From Candidatus Bathyarchaeia archaeon (GTDB lineage Archaea > Thermoproteota > Bathyarchaeia > Bathyarchaeales > Bathycorpusculaceae), in NCBI GenBank assembly GCA_038728085.1, contig JAVYUU010000002.1, forward strand, positions 223,271 through 287,270: 64,000 nt of DNA. Reading direction: 5' to 3'. The translations under genes were made by a program, and so were the position numbers. The notes below the pieces were generated by a model. That model saw only the letters and a list, made by a program, of their open reading frames with translations. It made no database searches and was not told the origin of the DNA. Positions 22,140 through 30,434 of the stretch are shown here, piece after piece; positions within the stretch are counted from its first letter, which is position 1; every line of letters begins with the position of its first letter.

Positions 22140-23192
22140 ATGAATTTAGAATATTTAGCGGAACAATACATTCCAGTGTGTGGCGCGGATTTGGATAGCT
22201 GCCTCCCAGAGAAAGTGCGGGTTTCCCTTGGCTCCGCCATATCCATGGACTTGCTAAGTGGGAAGCTTGACGCTCAGCCTACAACAGCCTACCTCATGAC
22301 ATATCTAGAGGGGAAGTGCACGGCGAACTGCGGCTTCTGTCCCCAAGCTAGGGAAAGCCGCAGCAGAGCAGACATGCTCTCAAGAGTTTCATGGCCGGCT
22401 TTCCCAACAATAAAGGTTGTTGAAGCCATAGCCAAGGCTTTCGAGAGAAGAGCGATAAGACGTGTATGCATTCAAGCCCTAAACTATCCAGAAGTTTTCG
22501 CCCACCTTCAAGCCCTTGTAGAGGCAATAGTCAGAAATACAAATGTTCCAGTATCCGTTTCATGCCAGCCATTAAACCCAGAAAACATAAGGCGTTTGGC
22601 CAAAGCCGGAGCCGAGAGAATTGGAATACCAATAGACGCAGCAACAGAGGAGATCTTCAACAAAGTTAAGGGATCACTGGCTGGAGGTCCCTATGAAATG
22701 CGGAGGCAACTGGCCCTCCTCGAGGAAGCGGTAAAAGTTTTCGGAATGGGCAGGGTTAGCACCCACTTGATTGTGGGTTTGGGAGAAACTGAAAAAGAGA
22801 TGGCATGCATGATACAAAAGTGCGTTGACATGGGCGTTTTGCCGGCCCTATTTGCGTTCACACCGGTGGCTGGAACGGCACTAGAAGACCTAAAGCAGCC
22901 GTCCATCCAACAGTACAGGCGAATTCAGCTAGCCCGCCACTTGATAGTGCATGGGATAACAAGGTTTGAAAGCATGAAATTTGACGAGGCGGGACGCATA
23001 ACAAGCTTCGGCGTCGACATGCAGACTCTAGAACGAATAGTTGATTCGGGAGTGCCTTTTCAAACATCCGGCTGCCCTAATTGTAATAGACCATACTACA
23101 ATGAGAAGCCAAGCGGCCCCATATACAACTACCCAAGACCATTAAGTATAGAGGAAATTAAAAGGGCTGTTGAGGAGCTGGCCCTAACTTAG
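22140..23192 (+). CDS. Radical SAM protein, LipS1-like (biotin-synthase-related)
   Basis: A 350-aa radical SAM enzyme with C60-x3-C64-x2-C67 (C-T-A-N-C-G-F-C) and the BioB-type layout, including R-x-x-I-P-I-D in the middle and V-G-L-G-E-T-E-K-E-M. A C-terminal pair C-P-N-C, 300 residues on, could hold a second cluster for sulphur donation. The window also has a lipoate ligase and a second radical SAM protein nearby, which fits archaeal lipoyl synthase. ATG at 22140 sits close to an A/T-rich TATA-like core; a start a few codons downstream is possible. Confidence 0.6.
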   Translation: MNLEYLAEQYIPVCGADLDSCLPEKVRVSLGSAISMDLLSGKLDAQPTTAYLMTYLEGKCTANCGFCPQARESRSRADMLSRVSWPAFPTIKVVEAIAKAFERRAIRRVCIQALNYPEVFAHLQALVEAIVRNTNVPVSVSCQPLNPENIRRLAKAGAERIGIPIDAATEEIFNKVKGSLAGGPYEMRRQLALLEEAVKVFGMGRVSTHLIVGLGETEKEMACMIQKCVDMGVLPALFAFTPVAGTALEDLKQPSIQQYRRIQLARHLIVHGITRFESMKFDEAGRITSFGVDMQTLERIVDSGVPFQTSGCPNCNRPYYNEKPSGPIYNYPRPLSIEEIKRAVEELALT

Positions 23193-24517
23193 GGTTGTTT
23201 AACCTCCAGCGGCGGCACCGGAAGCTTAGGCTTCTGCTTTGTAACCTCCGCCACTATTTGCCAGAACTCTTCTTCAGTTATGCCTCTCCGCAGCTCCTTC
23301 ATCAGCTTCTTGATCTGGTAGAAAGTCATCTGTGTTCCACCCTTGTCTAGGCTTTCCTGCATGCTTCTGATTCTCCTAACAATTTCGTCTACCTGCCAGG
23401 GCGTGGCCTTTATTCCGGCGGCTTCGAGGCGCTTTTGGACAAGCTGCCTTCCGCCGCTCCTGCTGATGTAGAATTGCGGTTCCCTTTCAATCATCTCTGG
23501 TGGAAACGGCTCATATATGAGTGGGTGGGCGAAAATCCCCTCCACATGCTCGTCAACCTCGTATGCGAAGGCGTTTTCACCCACTATGGGCTTGTGGAAT
23601 TGTATTGGTAAAGCAAAGCTTTTCTCCGCCTGTTGGGCAAGCCTATAAAGCTTCTTCATATCCACGCCCGTGTCTATGTTGTATAGGATTTCTAGGGCTG
23701 CGACAACCTCCTCTAAGGGTGCAACGCCAGCTCTTTCCCCAAAACCAGCGATGCACGTGTGAACATAGGCGACGCCCTCCTCCACAGCGGCCAGCGTGTT
23801 CGCCGTGGCTAAACCAAAATCGTTGTGGCAGTGAACGGAAAGAGGCGGCTCCCTCCCAAATATTTGTTGCAATCCATCCCTAACATGAGAGACCAAATAA
23901 CGCATTGACAGAGGCCTCAAAAAGCCCACAGTATCCGCAATAACAAGCCTATCCGCACCAGCCTTCAAGGCAACCTCAAAAATTTGCAGAATGTCCGGCA
24001 AAGGAGTTCTCGAAGCATCTTCCAATACAAAATCGACGGTAACGCCGTGTCTCTTCGCATATTCTATGCATTCAACGGTGTTTTTGAGAACTTGCTCCTT
24101 TGACATTTTAAGCCTATACTGAAGGTTAAGGCCGTTAAAGGGCGTGAAAATTGGAATTTCCTTAACACCGCAGTCAAGGCAAGCCTCCACATCGCTTTTT
24201 ATGGCGCGCGCCGGGGCAGCTATGCTGGCCTGCTGAAAGCCTTCATTGGCTATACGTTTAACAGCTGTCTTCTCCTCCTCTGATAGGGCTGGAAAACCGA
24301 CGGTTATTATGGAGACACCGGCCTCGTCTAGAAGCTTAGCCAATTTAACCCTCTCAACGTAGGTCAAAAACACCGTGGGGGTTTGAACGCCCTCCCTTAG
24401 AGTTTCATCCCAAATGAAAACCCTTTCGGGAAGCCTCGGCGGCAAATTCTTTCTCAGACGATTGTAATTGGCTATTAAACCTTGAGCTTCAAGCTTTTTA
24501 AATATTGTTTTCCGCAT
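23189..24517 (-). CDS. LeuA/homocitrate-synthase-like pyruvate-carboxyltransferase-fold enzyme
   Basis: A 442-aa TIM-barrel aldolase of the HMGL-like family (start ATG 24517 after GTGATGG; the longer frame adds 16 basic residues). W-D-E-T-L-R-E-G-V-Q-T-P is the catalytic motif and V-H-C-H-N-D-F-G-L-A-T-A-N the metal-binding motif. The regulatory LeuA C-terminal domain is absent or different. Possible products are 2-isopropylmalate, homocitrate, citramalate or Re-citrate; I cannot tell. It overlaps the 3' end of the LipS1-like gene by 4 nt and lies beside a CoA-transferase operon, which makes a catabolic or acyl-CoA role plausible. Confidence 0.7.
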   Translation of the reverse strand: MRKTIFKKLEAQGLIANYNRLRKNLPPRLPERVFIWDETLREGVQTPTVFLTYVERVKLAKLLDEAGVSIITVGFPALSEEEKTAVKRIANEGFQQASIAAPARAIKSDVEACLDCGVKEIPIFTPFNGLNLQYRLKMSKEQVLKNTVECIEYAKRHGVTVDFVLEDASRTPLPDILQIFEVALKAGADRLVIADTVGFLRPLSMRYLVSHVRDGLQQIFGREPPLSVHCHNDFGLATANTLAAVEEGVAYVHTCIAGFGERAGVAPLEEVVAALEILYNIDTGVDMKKLYRLAQQAEKSFALPIQFHKPIVGENAFAYEVDEHVEGIFAHPLIYEPFPPEMIEREPQFYISRSGGRQLVQKRLEAAGIKATPWQVDEIVRRIRSMQESLDKGGTQMTFYQIKKLMKELRRGITEEEFWQIVAEVTKQKPKLPVPPLEVKQP

Positions 24518-24660
24518 GCCATCACGTTCCAATAAGGGCGGACGCATTCTAATTAAACAAGGCAATTATATAAGAATTGAGCGCTCTTCAAGAATGTCTA
24601 TGCGCTGGCCTTTGAAAATTTAAATTAAAACATGGGAATAGTTATTTGGGGTGTCTTTGT

Positions 24661-25572
24661 TTGGTTGAAGCGCCGGTGGAAGATAAGAGAATAACCCTCA
24701 AGGAAGCGGCTAAACTTATTCCAGACGGAGCTCACGTTTTTTGGGGCGGCTTCGGCTTTCAGAGGCCTCCCATGGCCTTTGCCCATGAGTTGGTTAGGCA
24801 GAAAAAGCGGAACCTAACTATCTATACTTGCGGCTCAGAAATGGACATTGACATCCTTGCAGGAGCCTATGTAGCCTCCCGCTTTGAACTAGCCTTCTTC
24901 GCAATTGAGGGTATAGGGTTGGCTCCAAATATCCAGCGGAGAATCCGTGAGGGCGCCGTCCAAATAGAGGACTACACGAACTTGGCGATGGCGCTGCGTT
25001 TCCTAGGCGGCGCTTTGGGGGTTCCATTTATGCCCCTTAAAAGCATGCTTGGAACAGACTTGCTAACGAAGAAAAGGTTTAGGGAGAAAAAGGCTGAAGT
25101 CATAACTTGCCCATTCACCGGCGAGAAGGTTGTGCTTGTGCCTTCAGTGCGTCCAGACTTCAGCATAGTGCATGTCTCCCGCGTTGATAGGGAGGGGAAC
25201 GCCCAAATAGATGGTATTAAAGGCGAGGACGTTGAAGGCGCCAGGGCTGGCAAAAAAGTCATTGTTCTAGCCGAGGAAATCGTGGATACCGAGTTCATCC
25301 GCTCCCAACCAGACCAGACGGCAATTCCAAACATTTACGTGGATTATGTTGTAGAGTGCCCATGGGGATCCTACCCCATGATGGTTTACAACTACTACGA
25401 TTATGACCTAGAACATATACGCATGTATTACCAGCAGTGCAAGACAGAGGAGGGCTGGCAGAAATACTGCGAAGAATATATTACGGGCGTTGAGGACCAC
25501 ATGGAGTTCCTCAAGAAAATCGGCTTTGAACGTCTCTTAGGGCTCAGGGCTAAAAAGCCCTTCCCATACTAG
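24661..25572 (+). CDS. CoA-transferase subunit A (glutaconate CoA-transferase type)
   Basis: A 303-aa protein of the family I CoA-transferase alpha type, most like glutaconate CoA-transferase A. W-G-G-F-G-F-Q-R-P-P and the C-G-S-E-M-D-I-D segment near the N-terminus are characteristic. TTG at 24661 follows GGGGTGT by 6 nt and gives the expected N-terminus; an earlier TTG at 24646 is possible. The beta subunit follows after 14 nt. Together they would transfer CoA to a short-chain carboxylic acid. Confidence 0.82.
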   Translation: MVEAPVEDKRITLKEAAKLIPDGAHVFWGGFGFQRPPMAFAHELVRQKKRNLTIYTCGSEMDIDILAGAYVASRFELAFFAIEGIGLAPNIQRRIREGAVQIEDYTNLAMALRFLGGALGVPFMPLKSMLGTDLLTKKRFREKKAEVITCPFTGEKVVLVPSVRPDFSIVHVSRVDREGNAQIDGIKGEDVEGARAGKKVIVLAEEIVDTEFIRSQPDQTAIPNIYVDYVVECPWGSYPMMVYNYYDYDLEHIRMYYQQCKTEEGWQKYCEEYITGVEDHMEFLKKIGFERLLGLRAKKPFPY

Positions 25573-25586
25573 GAGGATGTGGAAGC

Positions 25587-26390
25587 ATGGAGAAGAATTA
25601 CGCCAAATTGGGCGAATACAGCACTCTTGAGCTTATGGCGGTTTGCGGAGCCAGAGCCATAAAAAACGGTGAGGTGGTTTTCGTTGGAACTGGTTTACCC
25701 ATGATCGCCGCAATGCTCGCCAAAAGAACCCATGCGCCCAAGGCAAAAATAGTCTACGAGGCTGGCTTCATAGACTCAAACGCCATAGACATAGCCCTAT
25801 CCATAGCGGATTCAAGGCTCGGCTACAGGGCGTCGGCAGCCATAGGCCTAATCGAAACCCTTGGATTGCTCCTTCAAGGAGGACATGTCGATGTAGGCTT
25901 TGTAGGAGCTGCCCAAATAGACGAATACGGAAACATAAACACCACTTACATAGGCGACTTCGAAAACCCAACCGTGCGACTTCCAGGAAGCGGAGGCGGA
26001 AACGACATAGTCTCTTCGGCTAAACGAATCGTCATAATAATGACCCATGAAAAACGGAAAATGGTGAAAAAACTCGACTACCTAACAAGCCCAGGCTTCT
26101 TAACTGGTCCAGGGGCGAGAGAAAAGGCCGGTCTACTCGGCGGCGGCCCATCCCTGGTTGTTACAAACCTCTGCCAAATGGATTTTGATCCGGAAACGAA
26201 GAGAATTAGGTTGGCAACTATTCATCCGGGTGTGACGTTGCAACAGATTATGGAGAACACGGGATTCGACCTCATTATACCGGAGCGTGTTCCCACAACA
26301 GAGCCACCGACCTACGAGGAGCTTGCCATTTTGAGGGCTATAGATCCCCATGGAATCTACATACCCAGACCAGCCCAAACCCAGCAATAG
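25587..26390 (+). CDS. CoA-transferase subunit B (glutaconate CoA-transferase type)
   Basis: A 267-aa beta subunit. G-T-G-L-P at about 35-39 and the Glu in Y-E-A-G (residue 58) align with the family's catalytic glutamate in E-S-G/E-A-G; G-G-H-V-D and G-S-G-G-G-N-D-I follow. It starts at ATG with AGGAGG upstream. The acyl substrate is unknown; context suggests an aromatic or branched acyl acid from amino acid breakdown. It forms an operon with the alpha subunit. Confidence 0.85.
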   Translation: MEKNYAKLGEYSTLELMAVCGARAIKNGEVVFVGTGLPMIAAMLAKRTHAPKAKIVYEAGFIDSNAIDIALSIADSRLGYRASAAIGLIETLGLLLQGGHVDVGFVGAAQIDEYGNINTTYIGDFENPTVRLPGSGGGNDIVSSAKRIVIIMTHEKRKMVKKLDYLTSPGFLTGPGAREKAGLLGGGPSLVVTNLCQMDFDPETKRIRLATIHPGVTLQQIMENTGFDLIIPERVPTTEPPTYEELAILRAIDPHGIYIPRPAQTQQ

Positions 26391-26470
26391 TTAACACCCT
26401 TTTCGTTGCATTTTTGTCAAGAAAGTGTTTTATAGAGTTGCCTTAAAATGTGAAACCCGGGTTGTGAACT

Positions 26471-27637
26471 ATGGATTTTGAGTTGACGCCGGAGCAGAAA
26501 ATGATAGTGGAAACTGCCGCCGAGATTGCCCGCGATTATGGCCCGAAATATTGGCGGGAGAAAGACCGCAAACACGAGTTTCCGGAGGACTTTTGGCAAA
26601 GCCTTGTGGAAGCTGGTTTTCCGGGCATAGTGATTCCAGAAAGGTATGGCGGAAGTGGCATGGGCATGTTTGAACTTTTGTTGGCAATGGAGACGCTGGT
26701 CTCTGAGGGCTGCGGATTAGCGGGAGAATGGTTCTTGTGTCTTTCAGCGGTTTTTGGAGGTTTATCCATAACAAGACATGGAAGCGAGGCCCAAAAGGAG
26801 AAGTATCTGCCAAAAATCGCCAAGGGAATGGAGTTCTGCCTAGCCCTAACAGAGCCGGACGCCGGAACAAACACTCTGAACATCAAAACTATGGCCGTTA
26901 AAGATGGAGACGAATACGTAATCAACGGTCAGAAAATCTTCATCTCCGGCGCTGACAGAGCCAAGGGAATGCTCCTCGTGACGCGAACAACACCCATTGA
27001 AAAGGCTCCAAAAAGGACTCTTGGCCTCACATTGTTTCTTGTGGACTTGCCAAATCCGGCTATAGAGATAATCCCAATAGAGAAGCATGGCATAAACTAC
27101 TCGAAGACCTTTGAGGTTTACATAAGCGACCTACGGGTTCCCCAAGAGAACGTTTTAGGCGAGGCGGAGAAGGGCTGGTATCTATTGTTGGACACTCTTA
27201 ACCCGGAGCGCATGTCCTTCTCAGCGGCGGCGTGCGGCTTGGGACTTTTAGCCATAAAAAAGGCAGTGGAATACGCCAAGCAAAGGAAAGTGTTTGATGC
27301 CCCCATAGGGGCGCATCAAGCCATACAGTTTCCACTGGCTGAAGCCAAAGCCAAAATCGAGGCGGCTCGCCTCTTAAACTATAAGGCTGCTTGGCTTTAC
27401 GACCGTGGACAAGAATGCGGTGCAGAAGCTAACATGGCGAAGGTGGCAGCAGTGGACGCTGGAATCCAAGCGGTTTATCATGCTATGCAAACTTTTGGGG
27501 GATACGGCTACGCTGTGGAATATGACGTGGAAAGATGGTGGCGGGAAATAAACCTAATAAGGCTTGCACCAGTGACCCATCAGATGGCTTTAGCTTACAT
27601 TGGACAACACGTATTAGGTCTCCCAAAATCTTACTGA
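26471..27637 (+). CDS. Acyl-CoA dehydrogenase
   Basis: A 388-aa FAD acyl-CoA dehydrogenase. The N-terminal helical domain, the mid beta-domain (L-A-L-T-E-P-D-A-G-T-N, I-N-G-Q-K-I-F-I-S-G-A) and the C-terminal Q-T-F-G-G-Y-G-Y motif are all present. The usual Y-E-G-T near the C-terminus, which often carries the catalytic Glu, is replaced by L-A-P-V-T, so the base may come from elsewhere. Oxidises an acyl-CoA to the enoyl-CoA that the crotonase-like enzyme downstream could hydrate. Electron transfer flavoprotein genes are not in the window. Confidence 0.88.
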   Translation: MDFELTPEQKMIVETAAEIARDYGPKYWREKDRKHEFPEDFWQSLVEAGFPGIVIPERYGGSGMGMFELLLAMETLVSEGCGLAGEWFLCLSAVFGGLSITRHGSEAQKEKYLPKIAKGMEFCLALTEPDAGTNTLNIKTMAVKDGDEYVINGQKIFISGADRAKGMLLVTRTTPIEKAPKRTLGLTLFLVDLPNPAIEIIPIEKHGINYSKTFEVYISDLRVPQENVLGEAEKGWYLLLDTLNPERMSFSAAACGLGLLAIKKAVEYAKQRKVFDAPIGAHQAIQFPLAEAKAKIEAARLLNYKAAWLYDRGQECGAEANMAKVAAVDAGIQAVYHAMQTFGGYGYAVEYDVERWWREINLIRLAPVTHQMALAYIGQHVLGLPKSY

Positions 27638-27679
27638 GCGAGTCCCCTCAAATCGAATTAGACTTGAAAGGGTGAAGCC

Positions 27680-28570
27680 TTGGCCCTTACAAGAAGCCAC
27701 CTTCTACTTGTTTTAACGTGCTTCGGTTTCAGCTTTGTCCTAATCTTCTCGACGATTCTGAAAAACATGGAAGTTTCAAGTCTGCAGCAGGTTTTGTTCC
27801 GCATAATTTTAGCCTCTCCATTGATCCTTCTCTTGATTAAGGGGAAAATTAAACTTGAGAAGAGGGACATGCCATACTTTGCCGCAACCGGCCTAGCTTT
27901 CTCAGCTTTCCTTTTCTCCGCACTATCCTCAATAGTTTTCGGCTGTCCAGTAGCCGTGACCACAGCCCTAGTTTATACGCAGCCTTTCCACACTGCGGCG
28001 TTATCCGCGTTGTCGGGGAGAGAGAAAATGAATGCAAAGAAGATCGCGGTGATCGCCGTGGGGGTTGTAGGCATCTTTCTTGTAAGCGGGGCTCTAACCG
28101 AGCCCATTTCAAGCCTCAATGTTTCCGGTCTATTTCTTGCTTTGCTTGCCGGTTTCTTCTATGCCCTCTACTTGTACCTTAAAAGGATGCTGAAAGTGGG
28201 ATATACGCCCCTTCAAGGATTGTTTAACACTTTTTTATTTGCTGTTCCATGCACGTTGTTTTTGGGTCTTATTTTGAGAACTTTCACAGTAAACCCCAAT
28301 TTTGTTGGCTTTTCAATGCCAAACGCTGAACAATTCGCCATACTATTCTTGTTTGCGTCTTTTAGCACAGCCTTGCCCTATGGATCCTTGAATCATGTCA
28401 AGCCAAGGGAGGTTTCGCCGACAACGGAGGGGATGATACTGCTCTTAGACCCCGTGCTCCACAACCTATGGGCTGTATTGATTCTTCGGCAGTATGTTGC
28501 TCCGGTGCGTTATGCGGGCGTGGGGCTGATTCTGGCAAGTGCTGCAGCCATGTTGAGAATGAAAGGTTGA
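27680..28570 (+). CDS. DMT/EamA-family transporter
   Basis: A 296-aa protein with about ten transmembrane segments in two EamA repeats; R-I-I-L-A-S-P-L and P-T-T-E-G-M-I-L-L-L-D-P-V are typical of drug/metabolite transporters. It starts with TTG after GGGTG. It lies between acyl-CoA dehydrogenase and the hydroxyacyl-CoA dehydrogenase genes, so it may move an acid or amino acid used by that pathway; the substrate is unknown. Confidence 0.8.
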   Translation: MALTRSHLLLVLTCFGFSFVLIFSTILKNMEVSSLQQVLFRIILASPLILLLIKGKIKLEKRDMPYFAATGLAFSAFLFSALSSIVFGCPVAVTTALVYTQPFHTAALSALSGREKMNAKKIAVIAVGVVGIFLVSGALTEPISSLNVSGLFLALLAGFFYALYLYLKRMLKVGYTPLQGLFNTFLFAVPCTLFLGLILRTFTVNPNFVGFSMPNAEQFAILFLFASFSTALPYGSLNHVKPREVSPTTEGMILLLDPVLHNLWAVLILRQYVAPVRYAGVGLILASAAAMLRMKG

Positions 28571-28659
28571 TTGAACATACGACACTGTTGATGAACACCA
28601 AAAATGCTAATAGCTCTTTAACCAACCTATAAACCGGCTTTGTATGGAGGAGAACGGAA

Positions 28660-29523
28660 TTGGAAGTTAAAACAATTGCGGTTTTGGGTGCCGGTTTAAT
28701 GGGACATGGAATTGCACAGGTAGCCGCGCAGGTTGGCAAATACGAAGTTTACTTGCGGGATGTGGAGCAACGTTTCCTCGAAAACGGGATGAACATGATC
28801 CGCAGCAGCCTACAAAAGTTTCTAAGTAAGGGGCAGATCACCGAAACTGAACTAAACGAAACCCTTGCCCGCATACACCCAACAACAGACCTTAAGGAAG
28901 CCGTTTCAAGGGCAGAATTGATTATCGAAGCAGTTCCGGAAAACGCAGAGCTGAAAAAGGCAGTTTTCCGCGAGGTAGACGCTTTGGCTCCCCCTCACGC
29001 CGTCATCGCGTCCAACACCTCATCTATAAGCATAACGGAACTCGCCTCAGCCACAAATCGCCCCGAAAAAGTTTGTGGAATGCACTTCTTCAACCCACCG
29101 CAGCTCATGAAGCTGGTTGAGGTGGTGAGGGGTGCGAAAACCTCAGATGAAACAGTGCAAACAGTTTTAGAGGTTGCCCATCGAATGCAAAAGGAAACGG
29201 TTCTGGTTAAGAAGGATTGCCCGGGCTTCATTGTAAACCGCATACTCATACCAGCCCTAAACGAGGCTGTAGCCCTATACTGGGAAGGTGTAGCCGACAG
29301 GGATGACATCGACAAAGCCATAAGGCTGGGATTAAATTGGCCCATGGGCCCCTTAATGCTGTTGGATTACATTGGAGCTGACACAACCTTGGCTATAGCT
29401 GAAGTTCTCCAGAGAGAGCTGGACCAGAAGTTTCAGCCGCATCCGGGCTTAAAGCTGATGGTCAGAGCTAATCTTCTCGGAAGAAAAACAGGGAAAGGCT
29501 TCTACGACTGGACACAAAAATAG
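28660..29523 (+). CDS. hbd: 3-hydroxyacyl-CoA (3-hydroxybutyryl-CoA) dehydrogenase
   Basis: A 287-aa NAD(P)-dependent enzyme. The Rossmann motif G-A-G-L-M-G-H-G-I-A starts near residue 10, H-F-F-N-P-P carries the catalytic His, and N-R-I-L-I-P-A-L-N-E-A follows at the domain linker. It oxidises 3-hydroxyacyl-CoA to 3-oxoacyl-CoA (or the reverse). It starts at TTG after GGAGG and is followed after 12 nt by the crotonase gene, an operon typical of beta-oxidation or butanoate metabolism. Confidence 0.9.
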   Translation: MEVKTIAVLGAGLMGHGIAQVAAQVGKYEVYLRDVEQRFLENGMNMIRSSLQKFLSKGQITETELNETLARIHPTTDLKEAVSRAELIIEAVPENAELKKAVFREVDALAPPHAVIASNTSSISITELASATNRPEKVCGMHFFNPPQLMKLVEVVRGAKTSDETVQTVLEVAHRMQKETVLVKKDCPGFIVNRILIPALNEAVALYWEGVADRDDIDKAIRLGLNWPMGPLMLLDYIGADTTLAIAEVLQRELDQKFQPHPGLKLMVRANLLGRKTGKGFYDWTQK

Positions 29524-29535
29524 GAGGAATGGCTC

Positions 29536-30318
29536 TTGGAGTTCAAGTATATCTTATTCGAGAAAAGCGAGGGCGTTGCCACAATAACCATCAACAGGCC
29601 GGAGACCCTCAACGCTTTCAACGTTGACGTGATATGTGAGATTCTGCAGGCCCTTGAGGATGTGAAGGCCGACGAGAGCGTGCGGGTTGTCGTCCTGACC
29701 GGCGCGGGTGAAAAGGCGTTTTCAGCTGGAGCTGACATTAAAGCCATGAAGGGAATGAGTCCCCTAAAGGCACGGGAACTTTCCCAGATGGGTGAAAAAC
29801 TCTGCAACGCCCTTGAAAACCTTGAAAAGCCAGTTATAGCAGCCATAAACGGCTACGCACTTGGCGGAGGGCTAGAGGTGGCAATGGCATGCGACGCCCG
29901 TATAGCCTCAGAAAACGCGAAGATGGGGCAGACGGAAATGAACATAGGCTTGATTCCGGGTTGGGGTGGAACCCAAAGGCTCCCCCGTTTAATAGGCTTG
30001 ACTAAGGCTAAGGAGCTCATATTCACTGGCAAAATGATTGACGCTAAAACAGCGGAGCAACTTGGACTCGTGAACATGGTTGTCCCCCAGGAAAAGTTTA
30101 GGGAGACTGTGCGACAATTCGCCTTGGAACTCGCCCAAAAGGCTCCAGTAGCCCTCAAATTGGCGAAAGCCTTGATAAACAAGGGCGCCGAAATAAACCT
30201 TGACGCCGCCATAGCCCTCGAAAGGGAAGGTTTCAGCGTAGTAGCCTCCACAGAAGACTTTCAAGAGGGAGTTTCAGCCTTCACTGAAAAACGGAAGCCA
30301 ATATTTAGGGGAAGGTAG
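29536..30318 (+). CDS. Enoyl-CoA hydratase (crotonase family)
   Basis: A 260-aa enoyl-CoA hydratase. I-N-R-P-E-T-L-N-A-F near the N-terminus, the oxyanion region A-F-S-A-G-A-D-I-K-A-M and G-G-G-L-E-V-A-M-A-C, and the acidic pair E-x(~19)-E of active crotonases (here T-E-M-N-I-G and the upstream G-G-G-L-E) are present. It hydrates enoyl-CoA to 3-hydroxyacyl-CoA. Starts at TTG 12 nt after the dehydrogenase and closes the operon. Confidence 0.9.
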   Translation: MEFKYILFEKSEGVATITINRPETLNAFNVDVICEILQALEDVKADESVRVVVLTGAGEKAFSAGADIKAMKGMSPLKARELSQMGEKLCNALENLEKPVIAAINGYALGGGLEVAMACDARIASENAKMGQTEMNIGLIPGWGGTQRLPRLIGLTKAKELIFTGKMIDAKTAEQLGLVNMVVPQEKFRETVRQFALELAQKAPVALKLAKALINKGAEINLDAAIALEREGFSVVASTEDFQEGVSAFTEKRKPIFRGR

Positions 30319-30434
30319 CCGAAATCTCCCACTCCTTTTTAACCTCTATTTTGCAACGTATGCAACGATTTTTAATCACCAAAAGTTATATCTGAAGCAT
30401 AGGGCAAAGCCTTCTTCTCAACGGAGAAAGCTTC